64,000 nucleotides of DNA. Origin: Rutpela maculata. Its lineage: Eukaryota > Arthropoda > Insecta > Coleoptera > Cerambycidae. The notes beneath the pieces are model-generated. The model saw only the letters and a program-made list of their open reading frames with translations. It was not told the DNA's origin and did not search any database. Positions 1 to 11,037 of the stretch are shown here, in pieces. The position numbers and the translations under genes were made by a program. Every line of letters begins with the position of its first letter. The first letter of the stretch is position 1. The stretch is from NCBI GenBank assembly GCA_936432065.2, contig OW386285.2:180970890-181034889 (forward strand). Reading direction: 5' to 3'.

Positions 1-187
1 TATTGCGGCAGTTTGTAAAAAGTAAGAGACATTAAGAAGGAAAACTGGAGGTACTGTAAATTTCTTCATCTTACACTTATGTTTACGTTTATTACTACAT
101 CTATTTTTATTTTATGAATAAGTAACTAGGATTTCCTATAAATGTACGTCCACGATTTTTTTGTTCAAATTATTCGCGTGACTTATT

Positions 188-890
188 TTGAGATTCTATG
201 TCGAACAACACTGGGAACAGATTCACCTAAAATTGCTGATATTTAAGGACGAGGTCGTTAATCAGTCTAAACGCGCTATAAAAAAGGAAGTACCAAAAAG
301 CGAACTAACTAGACAAGAAATTCGGGATACTCTTTTAAGATTGTTTAACGAAACAGCTAAATATATTGGTGTTCATTGGTCCAATCTAGATAATGCACAA
401 AAAAGTGTAGTGAAAGATATTTTTCGTATAATCAGAGATAAAGCAATGGCAATGACAAGCGTTGAATTTTTTAATTTAGCTAGCAAAATTTTACCGCAGC
501 AATTCGATGGTTCTACGGATAAATTACAATCCTTTTTGGATGCTCTGACACTTCTTAACGTCAGATGAACATGTCGCTAACGCCGTCGCTTTTGTTAAAA
601 CGCGTCTAACTGGCAAAGCTCGAGATATAATTACGGCAGAAAATTCTCTTGTAGACATAATAAATGCTCTGAAAAACGGAATTCACGGCGAAAGTTCAAT
701 TATTAACAGCCAAAGTGCTAAACATGAAACAAAACCATAAAGATGCTGTAGCTTATGCCGCGGAAATGGAGGCATTAGCGGAAAATCTAAAAAGAACGTT
801 CATAATGGAAGATGTACTGTATGAAGTTGCGGGACGGTACTCCACAGAAAATCTAGTAAGATCCCTTAGTAACGCATATAGGGTGAGTCA
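188..890 (+). pseudogene. Gypsy-type gag relic
   Basis: This is a decayed Gag region of a Ty3/Gypsy-like LTR retrotransposon. An open stretch at 188-568 contains FDGSTDKLQSFLDAL, a pattern typical of insect Gypsy capsid domains. Past a frame change it continues as a reading with FVKTRLTGKARDII and then AYAAEMEALAENL (about 570-870), which is the usual capsid order. The reading breaks at about 880, where unrelated AT-rich DNA starts. The matching pol relic reappears at 3400. I infer that one old provirus was split by later insertions. No LTR is visible at the window's left edge. The family call is good; the exact lineage is not resolved. Confidence 0.6.
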
Positions 891-1457
891 CGAATTGCGC
901 TCGCCCCGATATCTCCCAAAATATTTGGAATAGAAAATTGAAATGTGGAGGGCTTATTACACGACTAAAATGCCATCTTTTCAATAAAAAATCAAGTTTG
1001 GTGCACATCCGGTTTGACCGGAAATGCCCACAACTTTCGATTTTTAAATGGAACACCCTATATATTTTTACATTTTTGGAATCTAGAGGAAATTTTGAAT
1101 ACAATACATCCATTTTGGTCACTTTTTGATAAACATTAAAAAGTTTATTAAAAAATCTATTTCTGAATCCAGAGTGCTGTGGTGCCCAAAACATATTTTA
1201 GTTTGTGTGCTACGTTACTATAAAAATACAAAGAGCAATATGATTGCATTACTTAATTGTCTAGAGGCGTTTAAAATTTTCAAATGTGATTTTTACCCAC
1301 TAACTCGGTTTGTTTAAATGGGAAGTTAATCGTTCACCAACAATTTTAAATACCTCATTTTCATACGAATCTAATGATACCAAAATTTTGAAAATCCGCT
1401 CAGAAATATTTGAGATTTCAGCCAATACAAGCTTTCAGAAACATGCGGCTAATAGAT
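891..1457. other. AT-rich non-coding insert
   Basis: No coding frame is supported here. The sequence is AT-rich and separates the Gypsy gag relic from the foldback element. It contains the phrase GGAACACCCTATAT (about 1050), similar to phrases common in insect repeat DNA, so it is probably an old transposon remnant. I cannot assign a family. Confidence 0.3.
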
Positions 1458-2052
1458 AACACAGGCCCACAAAAAAAAAAGTTGGCTGCGCCGGGGTACT
1501 GACCATACCTATCCCTTGTATTTTGTGCCGCTGAACACGAATCTGACCTTAGTTTTTCCCCTATACGTCACGTTTTTTTTTTTAACAGCAAATAAATATA
1601 TAAATATCACGATTCAACACGAGTCTCTTTGCTGTTAAAAAAAAACCGGACGTGTAGGGGAGAAACTAAGGTCAGATTCGTGTTCAGCGGCTCAAAATAC
1701 AAGGGATAGGTGTGGTCAGTACCCTCGCGCAGACCACTTTTTTTGGTTGCCACTGTGCCACACTCAGTGTGGCGCAATCCCACAAAAAAAAGTCATCTGC
1801 GCGGGGGTACTGACCACATCTATGAATTTTAAGCCGCTGAACACGAATCTGATTTTAGTTTTTCAGCAGCACGTCAGGTTTTTCTTTTAATAGCAAATAA
1901 ATATATAAATATTAGACTTTTTTGCTTTAAAAAAAAAACCTGACGTATAGGGGAAAAACTAAGGTCAGATTCGTGTTCAGCGGGTCAAAATACAAGGGAT
2001 AGGTATGGTCAATACCGCGGCACAGACAACTTTTTTTTTTGTGGGCCTGTGT
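1458..2052. mobile_element. Compound foldback MITE with AATAGAT target duplication
   Basis: The termini are perfect 12-bp inverted repeats, ACACAGGCCCAC at 1459-1470 and GTGGGCCTGTGT at 2041-2052, each followed inward by an A or T run. The 7-mer AATAGAT lies immediately outside both ends (1451-1457 and 2053-2059), as expected for a target duplication. The inside consists of two successive palindromes (about 1459-1755 and 1785-2052). Their arms share motifs such as GGTACTGACC and ACGAATCTGA. No ORF is present, so this is a non-autonomous element. The 7-8 bp duplication suggests a hAT-like or related transposase, but that is inference. Confidence 0.7.
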
Positions 2053-2059
2053 AATAGAT

Positions 2060-2664
2060 TAGTGGGCTTTGGAAACTAAAATGACACATTTCTGTGTAAA
2101 TCTGGTAACCTAATAACATTGGAAACATCATAGTAGCCATTGAATGTAATAAAACAATATCAGCTGCCAGACAGACTCGTGTAGTTATAGGCAATCTTGA
2201 GCTATCAAACATTTAATAATTGTGAGCGCAAAGAACGTTACAAGTATGGATCGGAGTTTTCCAATACGTATGCGTACAGTTAGTTCTTAACCCATACACA
2301 TTGCATTTAATTATATTTCATAAGGGTCCTCAATACTGAGAACATGTACAAATGGAAGGTATATGCAGAGAATACACAACCGACGGCTACGGAGCATATT
2401 TTGTGCGTCGGTCCTCGCTGGATCGCTGTATGGAGGCCGCATAAGAGGATGACTCCCTCTCTCTATGATTTAATTTGTAAACGCCGAAGAATAAATTAAA
2501 ATTTAATAATAATAATATATGACTTATGTCTATAATAAGAATAAAAATCATATACATAATGTGAAAAGATCATGTACATAATATATAATAAGAAGTGGAC
2601 TATGCACATACACGACTATATATACATACGCCTATCAAACTCCTTTTAAGCTGCAAGAAAAAAA
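2060..2664. other. Non-coding interval
   Basis: AT-rich sequence with no supported gene. A short AAT-rich patch lies near 2500-2520. No terminal repeat or family signature was recognised. Confidence 0.3.
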
Positions 2665-3360
2665 TTTATCTTCCTAGAAAACCTGATCCAATGAGCGCTT
2701 GTGATCTCATTATAAGAAAAACCGATGGTTTTGAGCATGCAAGGGTAGTTTTTGAGGACTAAGAGAGAAATTGATACAACTATCGTGTTCTCCATCCTTG
2801 AAAACGAGGGATACCTTCTTCTCCTTGATGGACACTTCATGATTCAAAGAGGGGGTGGTTTCAACCCCTGGGGTCGTTAGGAATGCCTAGTGGCAAAATT
2901 TTACGGGACACATTGAGTTTAAAAAAACCCAAGCCAACAAGTCCTCGCATGACTGAAAACGAAAATGGGAAAAGGGGCTGTGTTATGCATTAGGGGTAGT
3001 TGGTTAGAGGTGGGAGGCTAAATAATATCAGCATCGTGTTCCCCGCCCTTGAAAACGCGTGGAAAACAATTTTCGGCGCGTTTGAATATTTTTTTAATGT
3101 TTCGGTATTGGGGGAGGGGGTGGTGTCAACCCCCGTGTGTCGTTAGGATATCTGATTGCAAAATTTTACAGGACATATTGAATTTCCTCAAAAATACCCG
3201 ATCCAACAAATCCTCGCATGCCTGACAACTAAAAATCGGAAAAAGAGGTGGTTTTTTCCGTTTAGAAGTAGTTTGAGTAGGGACCGCGCGACTATCATCA
3301 TCGTATTGGCCGTCCTCGAAAATGGGGGGTAGTCATGTTTGGTTGCTACCCCTGCACTTT
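2665..3360. repeat. Diverged tandem repeat, period about 250-270 bp
   Basis: Three degenerate units follow each other. Landmarks recur in order. GTCGTTAGGA, then GCAAAATTTTAC and GGACA, occur near 2873-2915 and again near 3141-3175. ATCGTGTTC followed by CTTGAAAAC or CTCGAAAAT occurs near 2782, 3033 and 3300. CTCGCATG occurs near 2945 and 3213. The units are clearly related but much diverged. No reading frame is conserved, so this is probably satellite-like or the inside of an old element. Confidence 0.55.
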
Positions 3361-3399
3361 TGGGGTTTTTGCAACTTTGGCATGGACTAATAAATCAGT

Positions 3400-4861
3400 T
3401 CCAGGTACGTTTACAAAACTGAGTCAGAAAATAACAATCGATCTTCAAATTTAATGAAACAACTAAATACCGACGGGATACCGGAATTTGTCAAAAACAA
3501 AGTCGTTCAGTTATGTAACCAGTTTTTAGGCATTTTCGCTCTGAAAGCAGACAAGTTACCAGTAAATAATTTTTACAACCATCGCTCTGAAAGCAGACAA
3601 GTTACCAGTAAATAATTTTTACAACCAAGAATTGGAATTAGCAGATAATTAGCCAGTTTATATAAAAAATTACAGAACGCCCAGGGCACAAACGTGTGAA
3701 ATTTACGAGCAAATCAGAAAAATGCTAGGAAACGAAATTATAGAGCCGTCAACTACCGAATATAATAGCCCGGTTCTATTAGTTTCTAAAAAGTCTACGG
3801 ACGGTCAAAATAAATATGGCGTCTGGTAGTAGATTTTCGGCAGCTAAACAAAAAATTAATTGCTGACAAATACCCTCTTCCTCGCATAGACGATATTTCA
3901 GATCAGCTTGAGGAAGCCAAATAGTTCTCGGTCATTGACCTTATTTCAGGATTTCGTCAGATAAATTTACAAGAAAACTCGAGTAATATAACTTCCTTTA
4001 GTGTTGTATAGTTTTCAAAGAATGATGTCGATAGCTTTTGCAGGTATCACCCCTGAAAAAGCATTTCTTTACATGGATGATCTAATAGTAATTGGTTGTT
4101 CAGAATACCATCACTTAAATAATTTAAAAGAGGTTTTCGAAACTTGTAGAAAATAAAATTTAAAAATAAATTCAGAAAAATGTAAATTTTTAGAAACAGT
4201 CACATATTTAGGTCACAAAATTACAGGTAAAGGTATTTTACCAGATGACTCTAAATATGATATTATAAACAAATATCCAATTCCACAAACAGCTGATGAA
4301 GTAGATCGGTTCGTCGCATTTACAAATTACTACCGTAGATTTATACCGAGGTTTGCGGAAATAACTGCACCGCTAAATAAATTAACAAGAAAGAATAATC
4401 AGTTTGCTTGGACGCCGGAGTGTGAAAATTCATTTGACACGCTTAAGAAATCGCTGATATCTCCCCAAATAATAAAATATCATGATTTTTCTAAACCTCT
4501 CACAATAACAGCTGATTTGCCGGGAGAAGCCTGTAGAGCACTACTTTCCCAAAATTTTAATGGTTATGACTTACCGATAGCTTACTCTTTACGTAGTTTT
4601 ACCAAAGGAGAATTACATAAAGGGAGAATTTTAAAAGAATTTACAGCAGTACACTGGGCCATACAGTATTTTCATTGCTACGTTTACGCTACAAAATTTT
4701 TTGTAAAAACTGATCATCGACCTTTAATCTATTTGATCTCCATGAAAGGCCCAATATCCAAACTCACAAGGATGAGGCTAGATCTAGAAGAATACAATTT
4801 CGAAATCAAATGCATAAAAGGCAAAGATAACGTCTGTGCCGACGCCTTTCGCCTTATTTAG
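3400..4861 (+). pseudogene. Gypsy pol relic: reverse transcriptase and RNase H
   Basis: This is a broken Ty3/Gypsy polymerase. After many stops and shifts, the recognisable part from about 4065 reads FLYMDDLIVIG (catalytic YMDD box), then CKFLETVTYLGHKIT (thumb), YPIPQTADEV and NYYRRFIPRFAEIT (connection). RNase H follows in an open stretch at 4517-4861 with TADLPGEACRALL, LKEFTAVHWA, KTDHRPLIYL and a final KGKDNVCADA. The N-terminal RT part (3640-4060) is shredded by nonsense codons. A 45-bp segment is duplicated in tandem at about 3538-3627. It is the same old provirus as the gag relic at 188-890 and continues into the integrase relic. Confidence 0.8.
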
Positions 4862-4885
4862 AATATACTCGCAATTACGCGATCA

Positions 4886-6324
4886 ATGTCAAAAACCGCT
4901 GAGCAAATTAAAAATACGTCAGTAAATTTGCCTACAACACCTAAGGGTTATGAAACTCTAGACAATTACGAGACCGTTAAATTGCTTTTATTACAATTTG
5001 AAAGAAAACCTACATCTCTTAGGATGATGATCATTAGGTATAAAAGAATATTGAATGTTCAAAAAACATTACCAATCATTAACGGCGATATTGCTCTAGA
5101 GCAAATATTGTCTCAGCTACAAATTATTGCTGATTATTGTAAATTTAAAAAATTAGCCGATGATATTTTTAAACAGTGCACTGTTAACCAATTTAAGGAA
5201 TTAGGACATAAATATCTTAAGAAACTCACTATCATACTTTGTCATGTAAGAAAAGTGATCACTAATAAAAACGAAAAACTAAAACTAATAGAGACATTTC
5301 ACGACAATCATTAGGAGGTCATTGTGGCCAAAAAGAGACTGCTAAAAAAGTTAAGAGCCTGTTATATATGGAAAAACATGTCGCACGACGTTGCAAACTT
5401 TATAAAAAAGTGTCATAAAAGTCGAACTAATAATGTTAAAATAATACAACCTGAGCCACTAGTAATTACTGCAACCTCACAAAAACTTTTTGATATCGTC
5501 TGTATAGACACAACAGGCAAATTTCCCACATCAAGTTAAGGTTATGAATATGCTGTAACAATACAGTGCGAATTAACAAAACACGTAGTAATAATCCCGA
5601 CAGTAAATAAAGAAGCAGCAACGGTCGCTGCTAGCATAGTAAAAAACTTTATTTTGGTATACGGGCCCATGAAGGAAATTCGAACGGACATGGGAACCGA
5701 ATACAAAAATCAAGTTTTTGAAAATTTAACAAAATTGTTACAAATAAATCATAAAATATCTACTGTTTATCATAGCCAATTAATTGGGGGTGGGAACGAA
5801 ATCATCGCGTTCTTAATGAGTACATCCGCATGTATATAAGCAAATCAAAAGCTGATTGGCCGACGTGGAGTCAATATTACGCATTTTGTTATAATACAAC
5901 CCCAAGCACCTATCATAATTACTTTATTATTTATTACTTTATTACTCATATTGAACTTGTTTTTGGGAAAAAAGCAAACCTTCTCGAAATGTTAACTGCT
6001 CGCACGTCGATCCGTTGTATAATATTGACGCATACGATCAAGAGCTTGGGTATAGGTTACAGTGCACATAAAAGGGCGAAGGAGTATCTTGAAAAGTCAA
6101 AGTTAGATCCCAAAATTCAATTCGATCATAAAGCGAGAGAGATCAATCTAAAACCGGGAGATCTTGTTACTGTGACCAATGAAATTCGTCACAAATTTGA
6201 CGCGTGGTATAATGGCCCCTTCCCTGTTGTTCGTGTAGAAGGCTCGAATTGCATAATTCAAGACGATAAAGGCAGACCAACCACGGTATATAAAAATCGT
6301 GTACGAAAATACGTGTGCAACTAG
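4886..6324 (+). pseudogene. Gypsy pol relic: integrase
   Basis: The integrase end of the same Gypsy element. An HHCC-type zinc-binding region is visible around 5295-5430 (a GGH motif, then KKCHKSRT). Catalytic-core pieces follow at about 5460-5840, with DIVCIDTTGKFP and EIRTDMGTEYKNQVF for two of the DDE residues. A C-terminal domain at 5830-6324 contains KPGDLVTVTNEIRHKFDAWY, then FPVVRVEG and VYKNRVRKYV. At least three frame breaks separate these pieces, so no functional protein can be made. No 3' LTR can be paired with a 5' LTR in the window. Confidence 0.8.
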
Positions 6325-6634
6325 ATATAAAAATATAATCCTATTAATCATAGATTCAATTGAATATAAACCATTGCCAATATTTTTCATTCCGATTAGA
6401 AAATGCCCTTGACAAGTGGCCATAGTGGAGGTCATTCAACCTGAAGGGATGGTGTAAAGGTTTATATGTAATCGACATATTATTAAATGTGTTTAGTAAT
6501 TAAAACTAAGTAGGCTAACTTTAGGCTAAGTCAGCAACATTTTTATTTTTGCAATTGGAATGTAACGATATAATTAATTGTCATTAATATCAAATATACG
6601 AGTATGTAAACACGTCGTCAGGTGTCCCAATACA

Positions 6635-6771
6635 GTATAAAGTGCGTTTGAAACTCTCAGATAATTCTCTGACATAGGAGGTTTTAATATATATTTTATC
6701 CGAACTACTATTATCCTCTCGACGGACTCTACGTCAGAGGATTATCTGAGAATTTCAAACGCACTTTATAC
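6635..6771. repeat. Inverted repeat with 40-bp arms
   Basis: The left arm (about 6635-6674) starts GTATAAAGTGCGTTTGAAA. The right arm (about 6731-6771) is its reverse complement with 2-3 mismatches. The spacer is about 56 bp. It lies between the Gypsy end and the Penelope-like fragment, so it may be a small foldback element or the terminal repeat of a truncated element. There is no ORF. Confidence 0.65.
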
Positions 6772-6784
6772 AACAATAACATCA

Positions 6785-7214
6785 ATTTAGTTTTTATCGT
6801 ACTAAAAAAGTGGGTAACTTGTTTTCATCAATGAAGTACAAACTTCCCATTGGATTACAGTCCCATGTTGTGTATAGAATTCCTTGTCTAGATTGCAATC
6901 AAATTTATATAGATCAGACTAAACAATATTTAGAAACTAGAATTAGGGAACACAACTATTCTTGCAACGAGAAATATAAGAATAAAACGAAGAAAACTGT
7001 GCTACCTCAATACCGTTTTTCATCTGTCCATAATTTTATTTTTGATAATGCCAATATTCTAGATCATGAAACTAATTACCAAACGAGACTTATTAGTGAA
7101 ACGATCTTTGTTAATTTACATGAAAATACGGTTAATAAGAAGACTGATACAGATAACTTAAGTGTTGTATATAATGATTTAATTAGCAAATATATAAAAG
7201 TTCCACCTTTTTGA
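6785..7214 (+). pseudogene. Penelope-like element, GIY-YIG endonuclease end
   Basis: The frame reads VVYRIPCLDCNQIYIDQTKQ, then LETRIREH. That is the signature of the GIY-YIG endonuclease at the C-terminus of Penelope-like retroelements, with the paired cysteines (CLDC) just before the YI motif and the R and H residues of the next motif. Glycine of the usual YIGQT is replaced by aspartate (YIDQT). The upstream reverse transcriptase is absent, so the copy is 5'-truncated near 6785-6800. The stop codon is at 7212-7214. It is a fragment of a mobile element, not a host nuclease. Confidence 0.8.
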
Positions 7215-7391
7215 AATTATAATTCATATTAATTGTTAGATAATGGTTCAAATTATATACTTTTTATCATATGAGATACAGTTCCAGTTTTTAATTTAAT
7301 TTTTCAAAATTTTTAATATTAAAACAAACAGTAGAATTAAAGAAATTTTTTGGTTCATCTAAAAAAACTTGCGTGTGTTTTTTATTCACAC
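7215..7391. other. AT-rich flank
   Basis: Non-coding sequence following the Penelope-like ORF, probably its 3' untranslated part. It ends in ATTCACAC (7384-7391), the left target duplication of the next MITE. Confidence 0.3.
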
Positions 7392-7880
7392 TAGTGATGT
7401 GTCGTATTTGTATGAATCGTATAATAATACGACTCTTTCCGATGATACGTATGGTACGACTCTACAATCGATCCGGTTTCGTATTCGTATCTACTGTATA
7501 CTGACCTAACGCGAACAATGCGGTCCGATTTCGTATCGGTAGATACGTTTTATGTGTTAACCCTTTCCAACTTCTGTTCTCCTGTCGAGATTCACAATAC
7601 ATAACAACTAAAAAAAAGCCACTTATGTTTATCCTAGACTGTCACACATCTGTTTATATTTCTCAATAGTTTTAAGGATTTAAGACCAAAATGTTGCATA
7701 GGCAAATATACGATATACCAATTCAATTGTACAATAGTACAATTATGTGCAGTTTGATTTTCGCGCATACTAGCATCTTGATGATATACGTTTAGTACGA
7801 AATACGAATACGAAACTTCTGATACGAATCTTTCTGCATACGATACGAATCTTTGAAAACAGTCGTATTGCCTATCACCA
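7392..7880. mobile_element. hAT-like MITE with 8-bp target duplication
   Basis: A 489-bp non-coding element. The left end TAGTGATGTG and the reverse complement of the right end, TGGTGATAGG, match at 8 of 10 positions and resemble hAT termini. Flanking octamers ATTCACAC (7384-7391) and ATTCACAA (7881-7888) match at 7 of 8, the duplication length of hAT transposons. Subterminal sequence is rich in scattered CGTAT and ATACGA words in both orientations, typical of subterminal transposase-binding repeats. It has no ORF, so it would depend on a transposase encoded elsewhere. Confidence 0.7.
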
Positions 7881-7888
7881 ATTCACAA

Positions 7889-8174
7889 ATGAAATTCTTG
7901 TCAATTATTTTTATTGTCAGATACTCAGTGTTGTAACAGGTATGTACACTTTCTCACATTTAATAATTATATGTTATGTTTTCATTGGATTTCTTATCTA
8001 GCGTGTTATTTATTATTATTATATTACTTTCCTACTTAAGAATTGTGTTGTAGGTTTATTTCACTAAATGTAAAGGTACTATTTCCTATTAGATTATTTT
8101 ATTCATTGTAATTCGTTTTTAAAATAATTTTTAAATGAATTTTAATTTGTTGTTGTAGAGTAATTTTAATATAT
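7889..8174. other. AT-rich spacer
   Basis: Non-coding AT-rich DNA ending in ATATAT (8169-8174), which is repeated directly after the 3' LTR and forms the target site of the next element. Confidence 0.3.
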
Positions 8175-8629
8175 TGTAATATGTTGCAACCCCTTAAAAT
8201 TTAAGGTTATGTTGGTTACTAAAAAGTAGGCAGACTTCAACAGATCGAATGTCTGAATGTAGTGTATTTGCACCTACTCGAGAAACCTACCAGAAGTTAG
8301 TTCTGGTGACATCTGGAATTATCTAGAGAATAGTGGCGTCATCACAGAAAAATCGAGATCTGTCATTTTTAGGTATAAAACACCGACCGCATTCTCAGCG
8401 AGTAGTTCAGAAAGTTCAGAAAGTATAGAAAGTGAGGTTAAGAGTTCAAAGAGAAACAAAGTGATAAACATTGTGATTTTTAGTCAGTAAAGTGTATTTA
8501 AATTAATAATAGTATTGTGAAGTATCCAGTAAATATTTAATAAAGTGTGTTAGTGGACATCTCTTGTTATAATTTTTGGAACCCACGAATTTTGCGAGGG
8601 TGGTTTCCTAAGGGTGGAAACACGTGACA
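8175..8629 (+). repeat. 5' LTR
   Basis: 455 bp, starting TGTAATATG and ending GTGACA. It matches the 3' LTR except at three visible sites (CAACCCC/CAATCCC, AAACACC/AAAGACC, CACGAAT/CACGGAT). It contains a TATAAAA box at 8374-8380, a likely start region at TCAG about 20 bp downstream, and AATAAA at 8539-8544. Confidence 0.9.
8374..8400 (+). promoter_or_regulatory. LTR core promoter
   Basis: TATAAAA at 8374-8380 is followed by a TCAG initiator-like word about 15-20 bp downstream. The same arrangement occurs in the 3' LTR from 12001. Assigned by motif and position only. Confidence 0.5.
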
Positions 8630-8632
8630 AAT

Positions 8633-8648
8633 TGGTGTCAGAAAGCGG
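8633..8648 (+). promoter_or_regulatory. Primer-binding site, tRNA-Leu type
   Basis: TGGTGTCAGAAAGCGG starts 3 bp inside the 5' LTR. TGGTGTCAGAAG is complementary to the 3' end of many animal tRNA-Leu species including CCA. One extra A interrupts the match. Confidence 0.65.
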
Positions 8649-9066
8649 AATTTTATGACAAGAGGAGCTCTGAAGTTGTGCTGGAGTGTTCGAGAAGTAT
8701 TCTCGAGGGTTAGTGCTAACACGGAGGACTCATTTACTGGACATTATTCGAGGGTTATTTTCGAACAGGAAAATAGTGTTAAGTGCATTTTTGAGACATT
8801 GTAGAACATTTTATTAGGACATTAGTGTGATAATTAAATCCTTTGAACTGAGAAGTGATAGAGACACTGAAAAAGACTCATCTAGTGCGTGAAATTACTA
8901 GAACTTTTCTATTTGGACATTAGCGGAGATTAGTAAATTCTCTGAACTGGATAGTGACAAAAGACTCTGGATAAGACTTTTTTGTGCTGTTTCGAGATTT
9001 TTCTGGAAAGTTCCATTACCGATATTGACGTGACAGTTAAATTTATTTTATTTTAACATAATCTTA

Positions 9067-10501
9067 TGCCTATAAAAACAAGAAGTATGGCATCCGATAA
9101 ACAAATACAGGACTTATTCGAACAATTCCAAAAAATGATGGCGCAGCAACGGCAGGAAGACAAATAAGAACAGGAGAAAAAACGTCAAGAGGAGAAAGAA
9201 GAATAGGAAAAGCGACGTCAGGAAGAAAAAGAACAGCAAGAAAGACGACGTGAAGAAGAAAAAACCGAACTAAGAAAAATTATAGAAGACCAAGAAAAGC
9301 GACGTCAGAAAGAAAAAGAGGACGAAGAAAGAAGACGTCAAGAAGAAAAAAAAAAGAACAAGAAACAAGATGGCAAGAAGAAAAAGAGGAACAAGAAAGA
9401 CGCCAGGAAGAATTAAGGAAAATTCTGAGCGATCAAATAAAAATACAACAGGATGTTATTATTTCTGCCAATGAAGTACTAAAATGTGAAGTCAAAGAAG
9501 AGATTAACAAGGTCGAAGGTAAAGTAGGAGTAGTCGATACAGAAGTCAGTCAAGTAAAAGGAGAAGTAACTGAAGTTAAAGAGAAAGTAAACAAGTTCGA
9601 AGAAGAAGTCAAAGGAGAAATAGACCGGCTTAAACGACAGTTGAGAGATAGAGGAAGCCAGCAGGTGGTATCATCAGGACAGCGACTAAAACCTCCTTCT
9701 TTTGATGGCCAAAGTTCCTGGACGACGTACAAGAGGCAGTTTGAGGCAGCAGCGTGTGCGAACAATTGGGATAATGAGGAAAAGGCCATGGCATTAGTTC
9801 TGGCGTTAAGGGGGCAGGCCTCAGAGTTGCTTCAAATTATCCCAGTGGATAAACAAAGGGACTTTAAAGTCTTGGAAGCTGCATTGGACTTAAGATATGG
9901 CGACCAACATCTCGCCCAAGTATACCAGGCCCAGCTAAAATCACGGACACAAAAGGCTGGAGAAAGTTTACAAGAATTCGAGGCTGCCATAGAGAGACTG
10001 GCACACCTGGCGTATCCAAATGCACCTAAAGAATTCCAGGAACAATTAGCCGTGGGGGCCTTTTTAGATGGTATAAGGGACGAAGAGGTCAGGCGAGTTC
10101 TGAGGCTAACGAGACACCAAAGTAGTAGCAAAGCTTTGGTGCATGCACTGGAAGTAGAAGCCGCATATGGGGATACTCCAAGGTCGAGAGTGCAAGCTGT
10201 GACTCTCGAACAATCGCAACCAGAAACGAACCAGAACCCTATGTTGACGGAGATGCAGAAAATGTTTACCAAATTATTCAACAAAGTGGATGATCTCAGG
10301 GAGCAGAGAAAACAACAAAATAAAGGAAAGCTGAGCGGAGGTATTAAATGTTACAACTGCGGCAAGGTAGGACACATGAAGCGAGACTGTCGACAGCAGA
10401 ATTCGGAGAGTCGAGTAAATGCTGTGAATGTTGAAGAGAAGCAGGAAAACAGTACAAGGGGGTTATGCTGGCTAGGGAATGCGGTGCCCCCAGAGAAATA
10501 A
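9067..10501 (+). pseudogene. gag of the LTR element, with stops and a frameshift
   Basis: The Gag reading starts with ATG at 9067 (MPIKTRSMASDKQIQDLFEQ). It passes through a long charged Q/E/K/R-rich coiled coil, which holds two nonsense codons near 9166 and 9204 and a frameshift in an A-run near 9350. From about 9350 to 10501 the frame is open: more coiled coil, then a capsid-like region (PPSFDGQSSWTTYKRQFEAA) and a CCHC zinc knuckle (CYNCGKVGHMKRDC) at about 10350-10390. The order coiled coil, capsid, knuckle is normal for Gypsy-type Gag. The C-terminus overlaps the protease frame, implying -1 frameshifting in the parent element. Confidence 0.8.
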
Positions 10502-10842
10502 AGATTTCCCAGCTTCGAAGAATTGCAAGCAGTCTGTTGTTGCATGGATATGTGAACGGAAGAAAATGTTTGGTTACCATCGACACAGGTACTACGTCAT
10601 CAATAGTACGGCCAGGATTTATATCGGGCATAAAGATTACCAAGAGGTAAAATGAAGTGATCGTCCGGACAGCTACGGGGGACAGGGCTACGGTTCATGG
10701 AGAAGTAGACCTGGGTTTGCAGATTGGACAATTAAGGTTCGACCACAGGCTCATCGTGGCTGACATCACGGATGACTTCATTTTGGGGCTAGACATCATG
10801 GAACAGTATGGATTTATTGTTGACGTAGGAAAGGAGTCCTAA
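10465..10842 (+). pseudogene. Retroviral-type aspartic protease of the LTR element, one stop
   Basis: The frame contains the active-site motif CLVTIDTGTTSSIV (DTG) near 10575, a flap region, and the second signature FILGLDIM near 10780. Spacing is normal for a Gypsy protease. A nonsense codon at about 10648-10650 splits it. The frame is -1 relative to gag and overlaps its 3' end by about 36 bp. Pol should continue with reverse transcriptase, but after 10842 the sequence passes within about 250 bp to integrase pieces. Confidence 0.75.
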
Positions 10843-11037
10843 GGATTGGAAACGAACAATTTATTCTGTCAAAAGTGAAGACCAATGCGAGAAAACCAGG
10901 CTGTTGACAACGTAGGCAGGCAAAACTCCTGTATTATCCAGAAAACCAGGCAAGGAAGATTGCAAGCGCTACTCTCAGGTGGGAAAATTGCCGAACATGG
11001 TTGAAGTCAACATTGTCAAGGTCGATCTTCCAGACAG

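Noticed and set aside
188..568. Small host protein
   Set aside because: The sequence shows a Gypsy capsid pattern (FDGSTDKLQSFLDAL), continues in another frame, and lies upstream of matching pol relics.
4065..4095. YMDD box as evidence for a virus
   Set aside because: The neighbouring motifs (YLGHKIT, NYYRRFIP, RNase H, integrase) are those of a decayed Ty3/Gypsy retrotransposon.
10344..10643. Minus-strand frames in the LTR element
   Set aside because: They are antisense to gag and protease and have no family features.
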